This document shows positions 26,825 to 34,616 of a stretch of 64,000 bases of DNA, in pieces. Under the pieces are notes generated by a model, which saw only the letters and a list, made by a program, of their open reading frames with translations, ran no database searches and was not told the DNA's origin. This stretch comes from Pseudomarimonas salicorniae (lineage in GTDB: Bacteria; Pseudomonadota; Gammaproteobacteria; Xanthomonadales; Xanthomonadaceae). Each line of letters opens with the position of its first letter. Position 1 is the first letter of the stretch. The stretch covers positions 1 through 64,000 of the forward strand of contig NZ_JALNMH010000010.1 in assembly GCF_023156535.1 (NCBI RefSeq). The letters are read 5' to 3'. Made by a program: the position numbers and the translations under genes.

Positions 26825-28013
26825 TCGCTGCCTCGAGCGCGGCGTGGGCCATGAAGGAAAGAGATGGATGAGCAACTGGCAGGTTTCGGACGCGAGACCC
26901 CCCCAGCACAACGAGGCCCGGGACCGGAGGCGCGCGCGATGCGACGGGATCGCCGTAATGAAAGCCCGCTCCCGCAGGCGTTTTCTTGCACGCAAGGGGC
27001 ATCCTTCCCCGAGCAGTCAGCCTGACGACAGTTCTCATGAGGTCTGCGATTGACGTGAGCGCCGACCCCGACTTCCATTGCACTCCGGTTCGGCGGGCCT
27101 TCGTGCGCCCGGTCCAACTCTGGGTCAACACGAGCGGAAGCCGCTTGGCCATCCAGGCCAGCAGGGGCGCAGGCGCACCGGCCATCTTCCGAAGGAAGTC
27201 CCCGGAAAGGTGGCGTACCCAGTAGTCCACGTCTATGGCGCCGCGTTGCCTGCTTATTTCGCCTACCAACTGATCCGACTTCCTGGCGAAGGGGGCGAAC
27301 TGGAGAATCTGGTAGGGCACGTGATCCGAAAGCGCTGCCGCCCCCCCGAAAATTCTCTGGTTGCCTGGCGAACCGGCAGCCAGGACCACTCTTTGAGCGG
27401 CGATTGATACCTGGTCACCATCCTTCTCCACTTGAGCCATCCAGCCGTCACCCTGCGCTGAGAGAGAAAGCAGCTTCGCGGGAATCCACAGTTCCGTGTC
27501 CAGTTCCCGACAGAGGCGTTCCACGCCCGGCCCCACCGAGAGCCCCCCGGTTTCCCAGGCGGACGGGTCCCGCCCACGAATGACGTGCACCTTCGGCTCG
27601 GAAGGGAACGTGTACTCACCGAGGACATGGTCGATGGACAGTTCTGCAATGACCGGGTCGTAGAATTGTTCGATGCGGCCGCCTTCGGGGCCATACATCT
27701 CCTCGAGCTCCTTCCGGTCCAGCGAGGCCAGAACTCCGCCCCACGCGTTCGAAAGGCCTCCGAAGGCGCTCGTGATCAGGACGGGTTGGGCGCCGTCGTG
27801 AAGCGAAACCGGGCCGGGTTCGACGATGAGCTGGCCTCGAACGGTGAGCTTGGGATGAAGTCCCGGCACCCGGGCGTCGGTGCTGGTGGTTGTGATGAGC
27901 AGCGACCGACACCTCCGTCGGGCGCACTTCTTGCCAACCAGATAGCCATAGGCGGAGGGGCCGCTACCGATGATCAGTTCGGCGACTTCCTCTGCGCGGC
28001 CTGATCCGGCCAT
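26814..28013 (-). CDS. FAD-dependent GMC-like oxidoreductase
   Basis: The protein has 399 residues from ATG 28013 (MAGSGRAEEVAELIIGSGPS). The dinucleotide motif IIGSGPSAYGYLVG lies at residue 14. GGLSNAWGG (about 88) and VVLAAGSPGNQRI (about 210) are typical of the GMC group, and the end VVLGGSRVRNLPVAHPSLSF resembles the GMC C-terminal catalytic/FAD segment. The in-frame codons upstream to 28376 overlap the GT2 gene and look artificial. It is five bases from the GT2 stop and overlaps the next gene, so it is within one operon. It probably oxidises a sugar or lipid-linked sugar, which is inferred. Confidence 0.83.
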   Translation of the reverse strand: MAGSGRAEEVAELIIGSGPSAYGYLVGKKCARRRCRSLLITTTSTDARVPGLHPKLTVRGQLIVEPGPVSLHDGAQPVLITSAFGGLSNAWGGVLASLDRKELEEMYGPEGGRIEQFYDPVIAELSIDHVLGEYTFPSEPKVHVIRGRDPSAWETGGLSVGPGVERLCRELDTELWIPAKLLSLSAQGDGWMAQVEKDGDQVSIAAQRVVLAAGSPGNQRIFGGAAALSDHVPYQILQFAPFARKSDQLVGEISRQRGAIDVDYWVRHLSGDFLRKMAGAPAPLLAWMAKRLPLVLTQSWTGRTKARRTGVQWKSGSALTSIADLMRTVVRLTARGRMPLACKKTPAGAGFHYGDPVASRAPPVPGLVVLGGSRVRNLPVAHPSLSFMAHAALEAANEL

Positions 28014-28018
28014 GGAGC

Positions 28019-28936
28019 TCACTTCAGCAGCGCTCTCTCGATTCGTCGGAGTCGGCTGTCGACACCGGAAAACAGGACGAACTGAGCGCCGACGATCAGG
28101 AACAACGCGGCTGCGACCGCCAGCGCAATCGCCGTGACGCGGCCTTGCGACAGATACTCCCAGATCACCCTGACCCCGAGTGCTCCCCCTACAAGGACCG
28201 AGCACAAGCCGAACATGAATCCGAGGCGCGAGGTCAACGAGAGAGCGGAGTTGAAGATCGCGAACTTCAGGATTCGGTAACCGTCGCGCAAGGTGTTGAG
28301 CTTGCTGGGGTTGTCCGCTGGACGATCGAGGAACTCGATCGGTAGCTCCCGGTATCTGAGCCCGGTTTTGCCGCAATGCACCGAGAACTCCGTCTCAAGC
28401 TGGAATCCGTCAGCCCTGTTCTGGAACGTTTCCAGAAACCTACGCGAGAAGACCCGCAGCCCACTCAGTGCATCCTGAACCTCGACGCCGCTGATAAAGC
28501 GCACGAATCGACTGATCGCCTGGTTCCCGGCGATGTGGCCGGGTCGCTTGTTGCTTCTCTGATAGCCACCAAATTCGAAACGGTTTCCGACGACCATGTC
28601 CAGGCGGTCGCGCCGGGCGGCAGCGAGCAGGTTGGAGAAGGCCTGAGCAGGATAAGTGTCGTCGGCATCGATCAGCCCCACGAACTCGTCGTCGATGCAG
28701 CGAGCGACGCCCGCTTTGAAGGCGTGGCCCTTGCCCTGCTCGGCGCACCGAACAAGTTCGAGTCGAGTTCCGAACTCGGGCAGCAGACCTTCCACCACCT
28801 GGCTGGTCTTATCGCTGGAATTGTTGTCGACCACGAGGCAGCGGTGCACTTCCGGAACGGCGAGAATGTCCCGGACTACCTTCTCGATCGTTTTCTCCTC
28901 GTTGTATGCGGGGACCACTACAGAGAATCTACTCAT
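28019..28936 (-). CDS. GT2 glycosyltransferase, polyprenyl-phosphate type
   Basis: The protein has 305 residues from ATG 28936 (MSRFSVVVPAYNEEKTIEKV). The GT-A fold nucleotide site is VVPAYNEE, the metal motif DADDTYP is near residue 95, and GNRFEFGG and QDALSGLRVFSR follow, as in DPM1/GtrB-type enzymes. Two C-terminal membrane helices (about 228-290) fit GtrB-like enzymes that load a sugar onto undecaprenyl phosphate. It lies upstream of the oxidoreductase and GT-C-like genes. A GtrA-like flippase is at 31543. Confidence 0.9.
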   Translation of the reverse strand: MSRFSVVVPAYNEEKTIEKVVRDILAVPEVHRCLVVDNNSSDKTSQVVEGLLPEFGTRLELVRCAEQGKGHAFKAGVARCIDDEFVGLIDADDTYPAQAFSNLLAAARRDRLDMVVGNRFEFGGYQRSNKRPGHIAGNQAISRFVRFISGVEVQDALSGLRVFSRRFLETFQNRADGFQLETEFSVHCGKTGLRYRELPIEFLDRPADNPSKLNTLRDGYRILKFAIFNSALSLTSRLGFMFGLCSVLVGGALGVRVIWEYLSQGRVTAIALAVAAALFLIVGAQFVLFSGVDSRLRRIERALLK

Positions 28937-28986
28937 CAATACTCCGGAAATCTTGGCTGAGTGGGGTGGTTTCCCCGTGGGCAAGG

Positions 28987-29586
28987 CTACTTTTTGGGGG
29001 TGTTGGCGGGCGGGGCGATGACGATTGAGCGAATCGCGAGTCCGAGCGGCCTGGTGTCATCGCCCACCCCGACAGAAAGCGGGGTGACCGCGGGAAAGCC
29101 GTTGAAGGAGAGTCGATTGGCAGCCCGCGGGTGCTCGTAGAGAAAGCTTGCACACGTCTCGGCAGGCTGGAACGTCCCAGGAAAGGGCTGGGGGCCGATA
29201 CGGACTTCACCGACAACGCCCGATGCACCAACGAACGCAGACGCGCAGACCGTCACCGTCGAGCCTGGATGGACGGGGCCTACGTCGTAGATGGTAGCGG
29301 GTGATCGGCCCGTCCACTGGCCAAACCCTTCCTCGCCGTGAAACCCTTCTGATCGCGTGATCATCCGGTTGCAGGCAGCCGAGACTCCGGCCTCGACAGC
29401 CAGGCAGAGGCTGATTTCACCAGGGGATGGGGGCAGGAGTGCGCCGTCAAACAGCTCCCCGGACTGAACTGAAGCTCTGAGGTTGGCGCCTATAAGCCAT
29501 GCAAGCCCGAGGAACACCAGGGCGAGCTCAATACGCGCGCTGAAATCCTTCCGGAGTTTGGATTTGTATGAGTGGTGCTTGCTCAT
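28987..29586 (-). CDS. Membrane-anchored periplasmic protein of unknown function
   Basis: The protein has 199 residues from ATG 29586 (MSKHHSYKSKLRKDFSARIE). A basic N-terminus is followed by one membrane helix (ALVFLGLAWLIGANLRASVQ, about 22-41). The remaining 155 residues are beta-rich with paired cysteines (SLCLAVEAGVSAACNR, VTVCASAF, ETCASFLY), suggesting a disulfide-containing periplasmic beta-sandwich. I do not recognise the family. It is the first gene of the minus-strand run (GT2, oxidoreductase, GT-C, wzt), 50 bases before the GT2 gene, and probably contributes to the same glycan. The longer frame to 29694 is not protein-like. Confidence 0.7.
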   Translation of the reverse strand: MSKHHSYKSKLRKDFSARIELALVFLGLAWLIGANLRASVQSGELFDGALLPPSPGEISLCLAVEAGVSAACNRMITRSEGFHGEEGFGQWTGRSPATIYDVGPVHPGSTVTVCASAFVGASGVVGEVRIGPQPFPGTFQPAETCASFLYEHPRAANRLSFNGFPAVTPLSVGVGDDTRPLGLAIRSIVIAPPANTPKK

Positions 29587-29945
29587 CAGACGCTTGCCAA
29601 CGCGCGTGCCTCGCGCACATGCGGGTCGCCCCGCGGATCGAATTCCGAGTCCAGATTCAGGCCCTTGGGTGGGGCCCGCGCCGAGCGGAGCCAAGTCCTT
29701 GACTCGGCGGCCAGGCTGTCGGGTTGGGACGCTCGCGCACGGCCTGGCTGGCTGGCGCGCGAGGATTCTACCAGCTGCGCCCGGTCATCTGCCCCGATTT
29801 GAAGCCACGGGCGCACTGGGCAGTCCCAATGATGCTTGCTACGATTGGAGTTTCGCCCACTGGCCCGGTCGATTGGCGTCGGGGTCAGGCATTGATCAGC
29901 AGCCGGGTCGCTGGGCTTTACCCGGCCGGGTGCGTTGCCGACCGC
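29587..29945. other. Divergent intergenic region with a longer frame of doubtful meaning
   Basis: These 359 bases lie between the divergent membrane-anchored gene and the epimerase gene. An in-frame extension of the epimerase to 29724 has no matching N-terminal fold. Promoters for both operons should lie here, but I could not define a convincing -35/-10 pair. Confidence 0.5.
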
Positions 29946-30752
29946 ATGAAGATTGCTGTTTTTGGAAGCTCAGGGTTCATAGGCAGCGCACTGATCGCTC
30001 GCAGCCACGCGCTCGGTCACGATTCGATCGCGTACTCCAGGCGCGGCAGGCCCGCCTCGGGGGCGGTCGCCAGGCAGTGGAGTCTCGGTGAGATTCCCGA
30101 CCTGGATCCTTGCGAGAATGCGGACGGTGCAGTGCATCTGGCGCACGATTTCGACGGCGAAGCGGGTGCGGACCGAACCTTTCGGGGCACTCTGAAGCTC
30201 ATCGATGCGTTGCGACAGCGCGGGGTCCGGCGTCAGGTGTTCGTCTCCTCGTTCTCCGCAGGGGAGCACCATCAGTCCCGCTACGGGCGGGTCAAGCACG
30301 AGCTCGAGAAGGTCTTGGGGGAGAGCGAGGACGTGTGGATCGTGCGCCCGGGCCTGGTCATCGGCGATGGGGGATTGTTCGGGCGAATCGCCAAGATTGC
30401 GCGCGCCTCCCCGGTGATTCCGCTGCCGGACGGCGGCAAGGGGGAGGTCTACTGTATCGATCTCGCGGAACTCTGCGACCTCTTCCTTAGAGTACTGCAG
30501 CTGGGGCCGGCCTCCCGAGTCCTCAATCTCTTCGAGCCGCGCCCTCGCGCCCTGAGGGATCTTGTGCTTGAAGTGGCCGCGCGCAATCGCCCCCGCCTGA
30601 TCATGAACGTGCCTTCTTCGTTGGCGCTGAGGATTCTTGATCTCAGCGAGCGCCTCGCTATTCCGCTTCCTGTCACCTCGGACAACCTTCGGGGATTTCT
30701 CGCCAACCAGCGCGCTGACCATCGGTCCTCAATCGGTGAACTCTCTACATGA
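29946..30752 (+). CDS. NAD-dependent epimerase/dehydratase
   Basis: The protein has 268 residues from ATG 29946 (MKIAVFGSSGFIGSALIARS). The Rossmann motif FGSSGFIG is at residue 6. SSFSAGEHHQSRYGRVKHEL carries the catalytic Ser and the YGRVK Tyr-Lys pair (about 119). The family epimerises, reduces or dehydrates nucleotide or lipid-linked sugars; it is shorter than UDP-glucose epimerases. It is coupled by ATGA overlap to a methyltransferase and then to GtrA, forming a three-gene unit. The actual sugar cannot be told. Confidence 0.87.
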   Translation: MKIAVFGSSGFIGSALIARSHALGHDSIAYSRRGRPASGAVARQWSLGEIPDLDPCENADGAVHLAHDFDGEAGADRTFRGTLKLIDALRQRGVRRQVFVSSFSAGEHHQSRYGRVKHELEKVLGESEDVWIVRPGLVIGDGGLFGRIAKIARASPVIPLPDGGKGEVYCIDLAELCDLFLRVLQLGPASRVLNLFEPRPRALRDLVLEVAARNRPRLIMNVPSSLALRILDLSERLAIPLPVTSDNLRGFLANQRADHRSSIGELST

Positions 30753-31546
30753 TGCAGACCTTCAGAAACTTCCTGCTTGACCCGCGCGTGCGCGGGATCG
30801 AGGTCGACGATAACGACCTGTTGGACGTCCATCGTCGATTGCTCTCGGAGAAGCGCCTTCTGCGATCGGCATTTGAGACCTTCTATTCGAACATGATCGA
30901 GGCTGCGGATCGGCACTGTTCCCCCGGTGGTATCGAACTGGAGCTGGGAACCGGAGCGGGCTTCATGAAGTCGTTACGGCCCGGGCTTACTACCTCGGAT
31001 GTACGGACTGCCGACAACATAGACATGCGGGTCGACGCGCTGGATATGCCCTTTGCCGACGGCTCCGTCCGCTGCGTGTACGCTATCAACGTGTTTCATC
31101 ACCTCAGTGATGTCGAGCGTTTCTTCGTCGAGCTGAAAAGGGTTCTGAAAGTGGGGGGCGCAGCTCTGCTCATCGAGCCCCACGGTGGCTTCGCGTCCGC
31201 TACGGTGCACCGCTACCTGCACAGCGACGAGACATACGACAAGACTCAGCGGGATTGGCGGCTCGACAGCGTGCGCGGACCCCTGTCCGGTGCGAATCAG
31301 GCGCTTGCCCACATCGTGTTCGAGCGAGACCGGCCGAAATTCGAAGCGCGTTATGGGGGCGCCCTGGAGATCGTGGAGCAGAGCTATCAGCTCAATGCGA
31401 TGCGCTATCTGGTTTCCGGTGGAGTGAATTTCCGCCAGCTTCTTCCGGATTTCACCGCGCCACTGCTTTCTGCGGTGGAGTCGGCAATCTCTCCCCTGGC
31501 GCGTCACTGGACGCTGCACCGGCTCACGGTGATCCGGAAGAAATGA
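30749..31546 (+). CDS. Class I SAM methyltransferase
   Basis: A 265-residue protein with tandem ATGATG start at 30749. The SAM-binding region is IELELGTGAGFMKSL (about residue 63), with DNIDMRVDALDMPFADGSV next and INVFHHLSDV after it, a Methyltransf_11 arrangement. LKVGGAALLIEPHGG ends the core. The C-terminal 90 residues are of the kind seen in sugar- or lipid-modifying enzymes in O-antigen loci. Overlaps on both sides (ATGA) place it in the epimerase-GtrA unit. Confidence 0.88.
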   Translation: MMQTFRNFLLDPRVRGIEVDDNDLLDVHRRLLSEKRLLRSAFETFYSNMIEAADRHCSPGGIELELGTGAGFMKSLRPGLTTSDVRTADNIDMRVDALDMPFADGSVRCVYAINVFHHLSDVERFFVELKRVLKVGGAALLIEPHGGFASATVHRYLHSDETYDKTQRDWRLDSVRGPLSGANQALAHIVFERDRPKFEARYGGALEIVEQSYQLNAMRYLVSGGVNFRQLLPDFTAPLLSAVESAISPLARHWTLHRLTVIRKK

Positions 31547-31968
31547 TCCTACGTCAGTACCTGAAGTTCTTTATCAATGGTGGGCTGCTCGGTCTGATCG
31601 CGTGGGGATTGCAGCTGCTCCTCTTTCGCTTCTTCGAAGATGCGCGGGCGCCCTACCCATACGCTCTTGCCTCGGCCTTGACCTATCTTCCCCTGGTGGT
31701 CCTGAACTTCGCGATCCAGAAGCGATTTATTTTCGGGGTCCCGGGCGCATTTCCACGGTTCGTCGTAGCGAACTTGGCCATCATGCTTCTGGTTGCTGCG
31801 TGCTCGCCGGTATTCAAGGCCCTCCTGGGGTCTTTGTTGGGAGCTTCCTGGGGCGAGCTTCTCGGATTCGCTGCTGCGGCGATTGTCTGCTCCGTCCCGT
31901 CTTTCCTGTTGAAGCGCAGCTGGGTGTTCGGCGTTCGCCGGGGTGTCCCGGGAGAATCGGAGGCCTAG
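31543..31968 (+). CDS. GtrA-family membrane protein, putative lipid-linked sugar flippase
   Basis: The protein has 141 residues from ATG 31543 (MILRQYLKFFINGGLLGLIA), overlapping the methyltransferase stop. It has four membrane helices with the GtrA hallmarks KFFINGGLLGLIAWG at the start, FAIQKRFIFG between helices 2 and 3, and FLLKRSWVFG at the end. GtrA proteins are thought to flip polyprenyl-phosphate sugars to the periplasm. The likely loader is the GT2 enzyme at 28019, and a GT-C-type user is at 25406. The frame extending back to 31255 is a shadow. Confidence 0.88.
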   Translation: MILRQYLKFFINGGLLGLIAWGLQLLLFRFFEDARAPYPYALASALTYLPLVVLNFAIQKRFIFGVPGAFPRFVVANLAIMLLVAACSPVFKALLGSLLGASWGELLGFAAAAIVCSVPSFLLKRSWVFGVRRGVPGESEA

Positions 31969-32075
31969 GCGGGCGCGTGGCGTTGCACGCACTGAAGACA
32001 GGGTGGTTTGTGGGTTTCCGGGTACTTCGATAACCCCGACATCTGGGGTCCGTCAGCGTGTACGACGGAGCCGAT

Positions 32076-32723
32076 TCATCGCTGCGGGGGGCGGAGGCAC
32101 GTGCCTTGGATATGCAGGACGACCTTTTTCCATTCCGGCCGGCGTGCGAACTGGGAGAGCAGTCCCGTGTTCTTCTTGAACGAAAAGACCTGCTTCGCAT
32201 CGATCCCGAAGGGCGGCCGGCGGAGGTCCAGATAGCGAAAAGCCCCCAGTGGAATGTCGACGTTCTCGGTTATCCCGCGCGGATTGACGCAGTTGGTTAT
32301 CAATGCGTGTTGGTACTTCTGCACGCAGGGCAGAAACCTGTGAATCGCATCGTGGGGAAGATGTTGTAGGACATCCTTCACCAGGAGCAGGTCCGCGGAC
32401 GGAAGATCCTGCGGGTTCCCCGAGTACAAATGGAAGGAAACGTTCGGTGCTGAGAATTGCTCCTCGTTGGAAGCGATGACAGACGGTACGACATCGTAGC
32501 CGCGATACTCGGCCGATCCCCAATCAATACCACGCGAGAACTGCCAGTCCCCGCAGCCCATATCGACAACCGAGCGCACGCGGTGAGCGCGGAGAAAGCG
32601 TTCGAGAAACCTGACGTACGATCGCGTGTGGACAGGCAGTGAGCCTTCCCCCGAACCATGCCCCCACTCGTTGCGTTCGTAGATTTCCTCAAACCGAGCG
32701 TTCAAGAACTCCCCTTGGATCAT
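32076..32723 (-). CDS. SAM-dependent methyltransferase
   Basis: A 215-residue protein starting MIQGEFLNARFEEIYERNEW. The SAM motif is SVVDMGCGDWQFSRGIDWG (about residue 52), followed by GYDVVPSVI and LLLVKDVLQHLP. This matches the methyltransferases often found in polysaccharide and glycopeptidolipid loci. It is a lone minus-strand gene that converges with GtrA and lies just past the terminator-like hairpin of the S74 gene, so it may have its own promoter or be read through. Confidence 0.87.
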   Translation of the reverse strand: MIQGEFLNARFEEIYERNEWGHGSGEGSLPVHTRSYVRFLERFLRAHRVRSVVDMGCGDWQFSRGIDWGSAEYRGYDVVPSVIASNEEQFSAPNVSFHLYSGNPQDLPSADLLLVKDVLQHLPHDAIHRFLPCVQKYQHALITNCVNPRGITENVDIPLGAFRYLDLRRPPFGIDAKQVFSFKKNTGLLSQFARRPEWKKVVLHIQGTCLRPPQR

Positions 32724-32730
32724 CGGTGAA

Positions 32731-32761
32731 CTGGACGGCCCGAGAGCGCCGGGCCGTCCAG
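32731..32761 (-). terminator. Hairpin terminator of the S74 gene
   Basis: A perfect 12-base stem (CTGGACGGCCCG at 32731-32742 with its complement at 32750-32761) and a 7-base loop lie 22 bases after the S74 stop on the minus strand. There is no clear U tract, so it may be weak. It also sits only 8 bases before the next gene's start. Confidence 0.6.
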
Positions 32762-32782
32762 TCGAACCGCATTGTCGGGCGC

Positions 32783-34423
32783 CTAGCGGGCGGCCTCAAG
32801 GATCAATGCGCGGAGTTCAGCAATCTGCGCCTCCAGATCCGAGATCCGCTTCTCCTTCTTGTCCAGCTCCGCGTTCAACTCCTGGACTGCAGCAATGGCG
32901 AGGCCGGATACATCGAGAGGCGCGATGCGGGTGTCGGACCCTCCAAGACCGAACGCCGAATAGAAATCCTGGGCCATCGGTCCAACGTGCCGCTCGCCAT
33001 TCGCGTCCCACTTGTAGCTCCAGCTGAAGATCGGCAGGCGCATCAGCTTGTTGAGCACGCTCGCACCATCCACTCGCTCAATATTGTTCTTCGTCCGGAC
33101 ATCCGAGCCTTGCGTGACCATTCCCGAGGCCGCGATATCCCCCACCACGTCCAGACTCACGGTGGGATTGAGCGTTCCGATGCCGATGTTTCCCGCGGCG
33201 TTCACCGCCAATCCCTTGGCCGCGCTGAAGCTGCGAATCTCGAGCACATCGGTGCTGAGCTCTCCGATCTGATAATCGAATGTGCTGCCTGTCGCAAACA
33301 GGATCTGCCCAACGTTTATTGAACCGGGGCGTACAATGTCCATGCGAGTATTTCCGGACGGATTCTCGATCACTGTCTGAGGAATCTGCGTGCTTCGGAC
33401 GTGGAGGCCGCCAGATGGGGACGTTGTCCCCAGACCTACCCTGCCGGTGGACGCAATGAACAACGCGTTGTCCGGCGCTCCCGGCTTGATCTTGAACGGC
33501 AGCTTCGATCCGTTGGTCGCGTCACGGATGAAGAAGTTCGCCTCGTTCCCCGCCACATCCCAGGTCTGCGGAGTAAACCCGCTGCTGCCGTCCTGCTCGA
33601 GGCGCAGGGTGGGGGTGTTGCCGTCGACGGCGTGCAGGTTGACGACGGGGTTGGCGGTGCCGAAGCCGACGTCGCCGTCGTTCTCGACATAGAGGCTGTT
33701 GGTCCGGGCGCCGGCTTCGATGGTGAAGGGTGTCCGAGCGCCGTCGATGTCGTCGATGGAGAACTTGTTGGCGCCACCATTGGTGGAATCGTTGATGGTG
33801 ATCTGCCAATCATTGGTCGGGAAGGACGCGCTGTTGGAGGTGTCCTGGAACTTGATGCGGAGATTGTTCTCCTTCAGCCGCAGGGTGTCGAAGCCGAAGC
33901 TCTCGCCGTTCACGCAGTCCTGGCCGATGCAGGCGCTGCCGTCGACGATCAGGTCGTCGAGGATCACCTGGTCCTTCATGCGAACGCCATAGTCGAGGTC
34001 GCTGCCCGCGACGACGGCCTTCTCCTCGGTGTCCTGGGCGTCGCCGGCGAAAAACAGGCCCTGGCGCACGCGGAAGGTGCCCGACTGCGAGGCGACGGGC
34101 TCGGCCTTCGGGGTTTCGACTGCCTCGTTGTCGCCGCGCTGGGCGAAGCCGAGGATCGGGCGGAGTTCGTACTTGTACAGACCCTCGGCGAGCGTGCCGC
34201 CGGGGCTCTTAGGTTCGATGGCGATGGTTTCGCCGGCGAGGATCTCGCGCTCGGTCAGCCGACCGTCGGGGAAGGCGATGCGCAGCGAATACGCGGGGGC
34301 GGCGGTGCCGGCCTCGATGGCGCCGCGGGCCGCGTCGAACTTGGCGTCCTCGGCGACGGCCATGGTGCAGAAGCCCATGGCGATGGCGGCGGTGATGGCT
34401 CGGAGTGCTGGTGTCGTACGCAT
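32783..34423 (-). CDS. Secreted tail-fibre-like protein with S74 chaperone domain
   Basis: The protein has 546 residues. MRTTPALRAITAAIAMGFCTMAVAED is cut here in description as a 24-residue signal peptide. The middle holds repeated beta units with GTANPVVNLHA, GLGTTSPSGGLHV and GIGTLNPTVSLDV, the pattern of phage tail-fibre stalks. The end is a Peptidase_S74 intramolecular chaperone: GSDVRTKNNIERV supplies the Ser/Lys dyad (about 439 and 443), then PIFSWSYK, HVGPMAQDF and a C-terminal coiled coil (ELDKKEKRISDLEAQIAELR). Such domains trimerise the stalk and then cut themselves off. No phage genes are near. Codon use changes from strict G/C endings in the first half to mixed in the second. Confidence 0.88.
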   Translation of the reverse strand: MRTTPALRAITAAIAMGFCTMAVAEDAKFDAARGAIEAGTAAPAYSLRIAFPDGRLTEREILAGETIAIEPKSPGGTLAEGLYKYELRPILGFAQRGDNEAVETPKAEPVASQSGTFRVRQGLFFAGDAQDTEEKAVVAGSDLDYGVRMKDQVILDDLIVDGSACIGQDCVNGESFGFDTLRLKENNLRIKFQDTSNSASFPTNDWQITINDSTNGGANKFSIDDIDGARTPFTIEAGARTNSLYVENDGDVGFGTANPVVNLHAVDGNTPTLRLEQDGSSGFTPQTWDVAGNEANFFIRDATNGSKLPFKIKPGAPDNALFIASTGRVGLGTTSPSGGLHVRSTQIPQTVIENPSGNTRMDIVRPGSINVGQILFATGSTFDYQIGELSTDVLEIRSFSAAKGLAVNAAGNIGIGTLNPTVSLDVVGDIAASGMVTQGSDVRTKNNIERVDGASVLNKLMRLPIFSWSYKWDANGERHVGPMAQDFYSAFGLGGSDTRIAPLDVSGLAIAAVQELNAELDKKEKRISDLEAQIAELRALILEAAR

Positions 34424-34616
34424 GGTGACCCCCTGTCATGTGCGTTGGCGAGTGGCCAACGGGACAGGAACTCCCCGCCGGCAGCTGCCGGAGCGGCCCG
34501 CCCGGAATGGATGCACGCGGTCGCGCGCTGGGTGGCCATTTCCCGATTGTGCGACTAACCGGCCGCAACTGCAAAGATTGCGCCGCTGGTTGGTCGCCGA
34601 TCAGGGCTGGATTGGA

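Noticed and set aside
29724-29945. 74-codon upstream extension of the epimerase gene
   Set aside because: The Rossmann fold begins exactly at ATG 29946 (MKIAVFGSSG), and the extension has no fold or conservation character.
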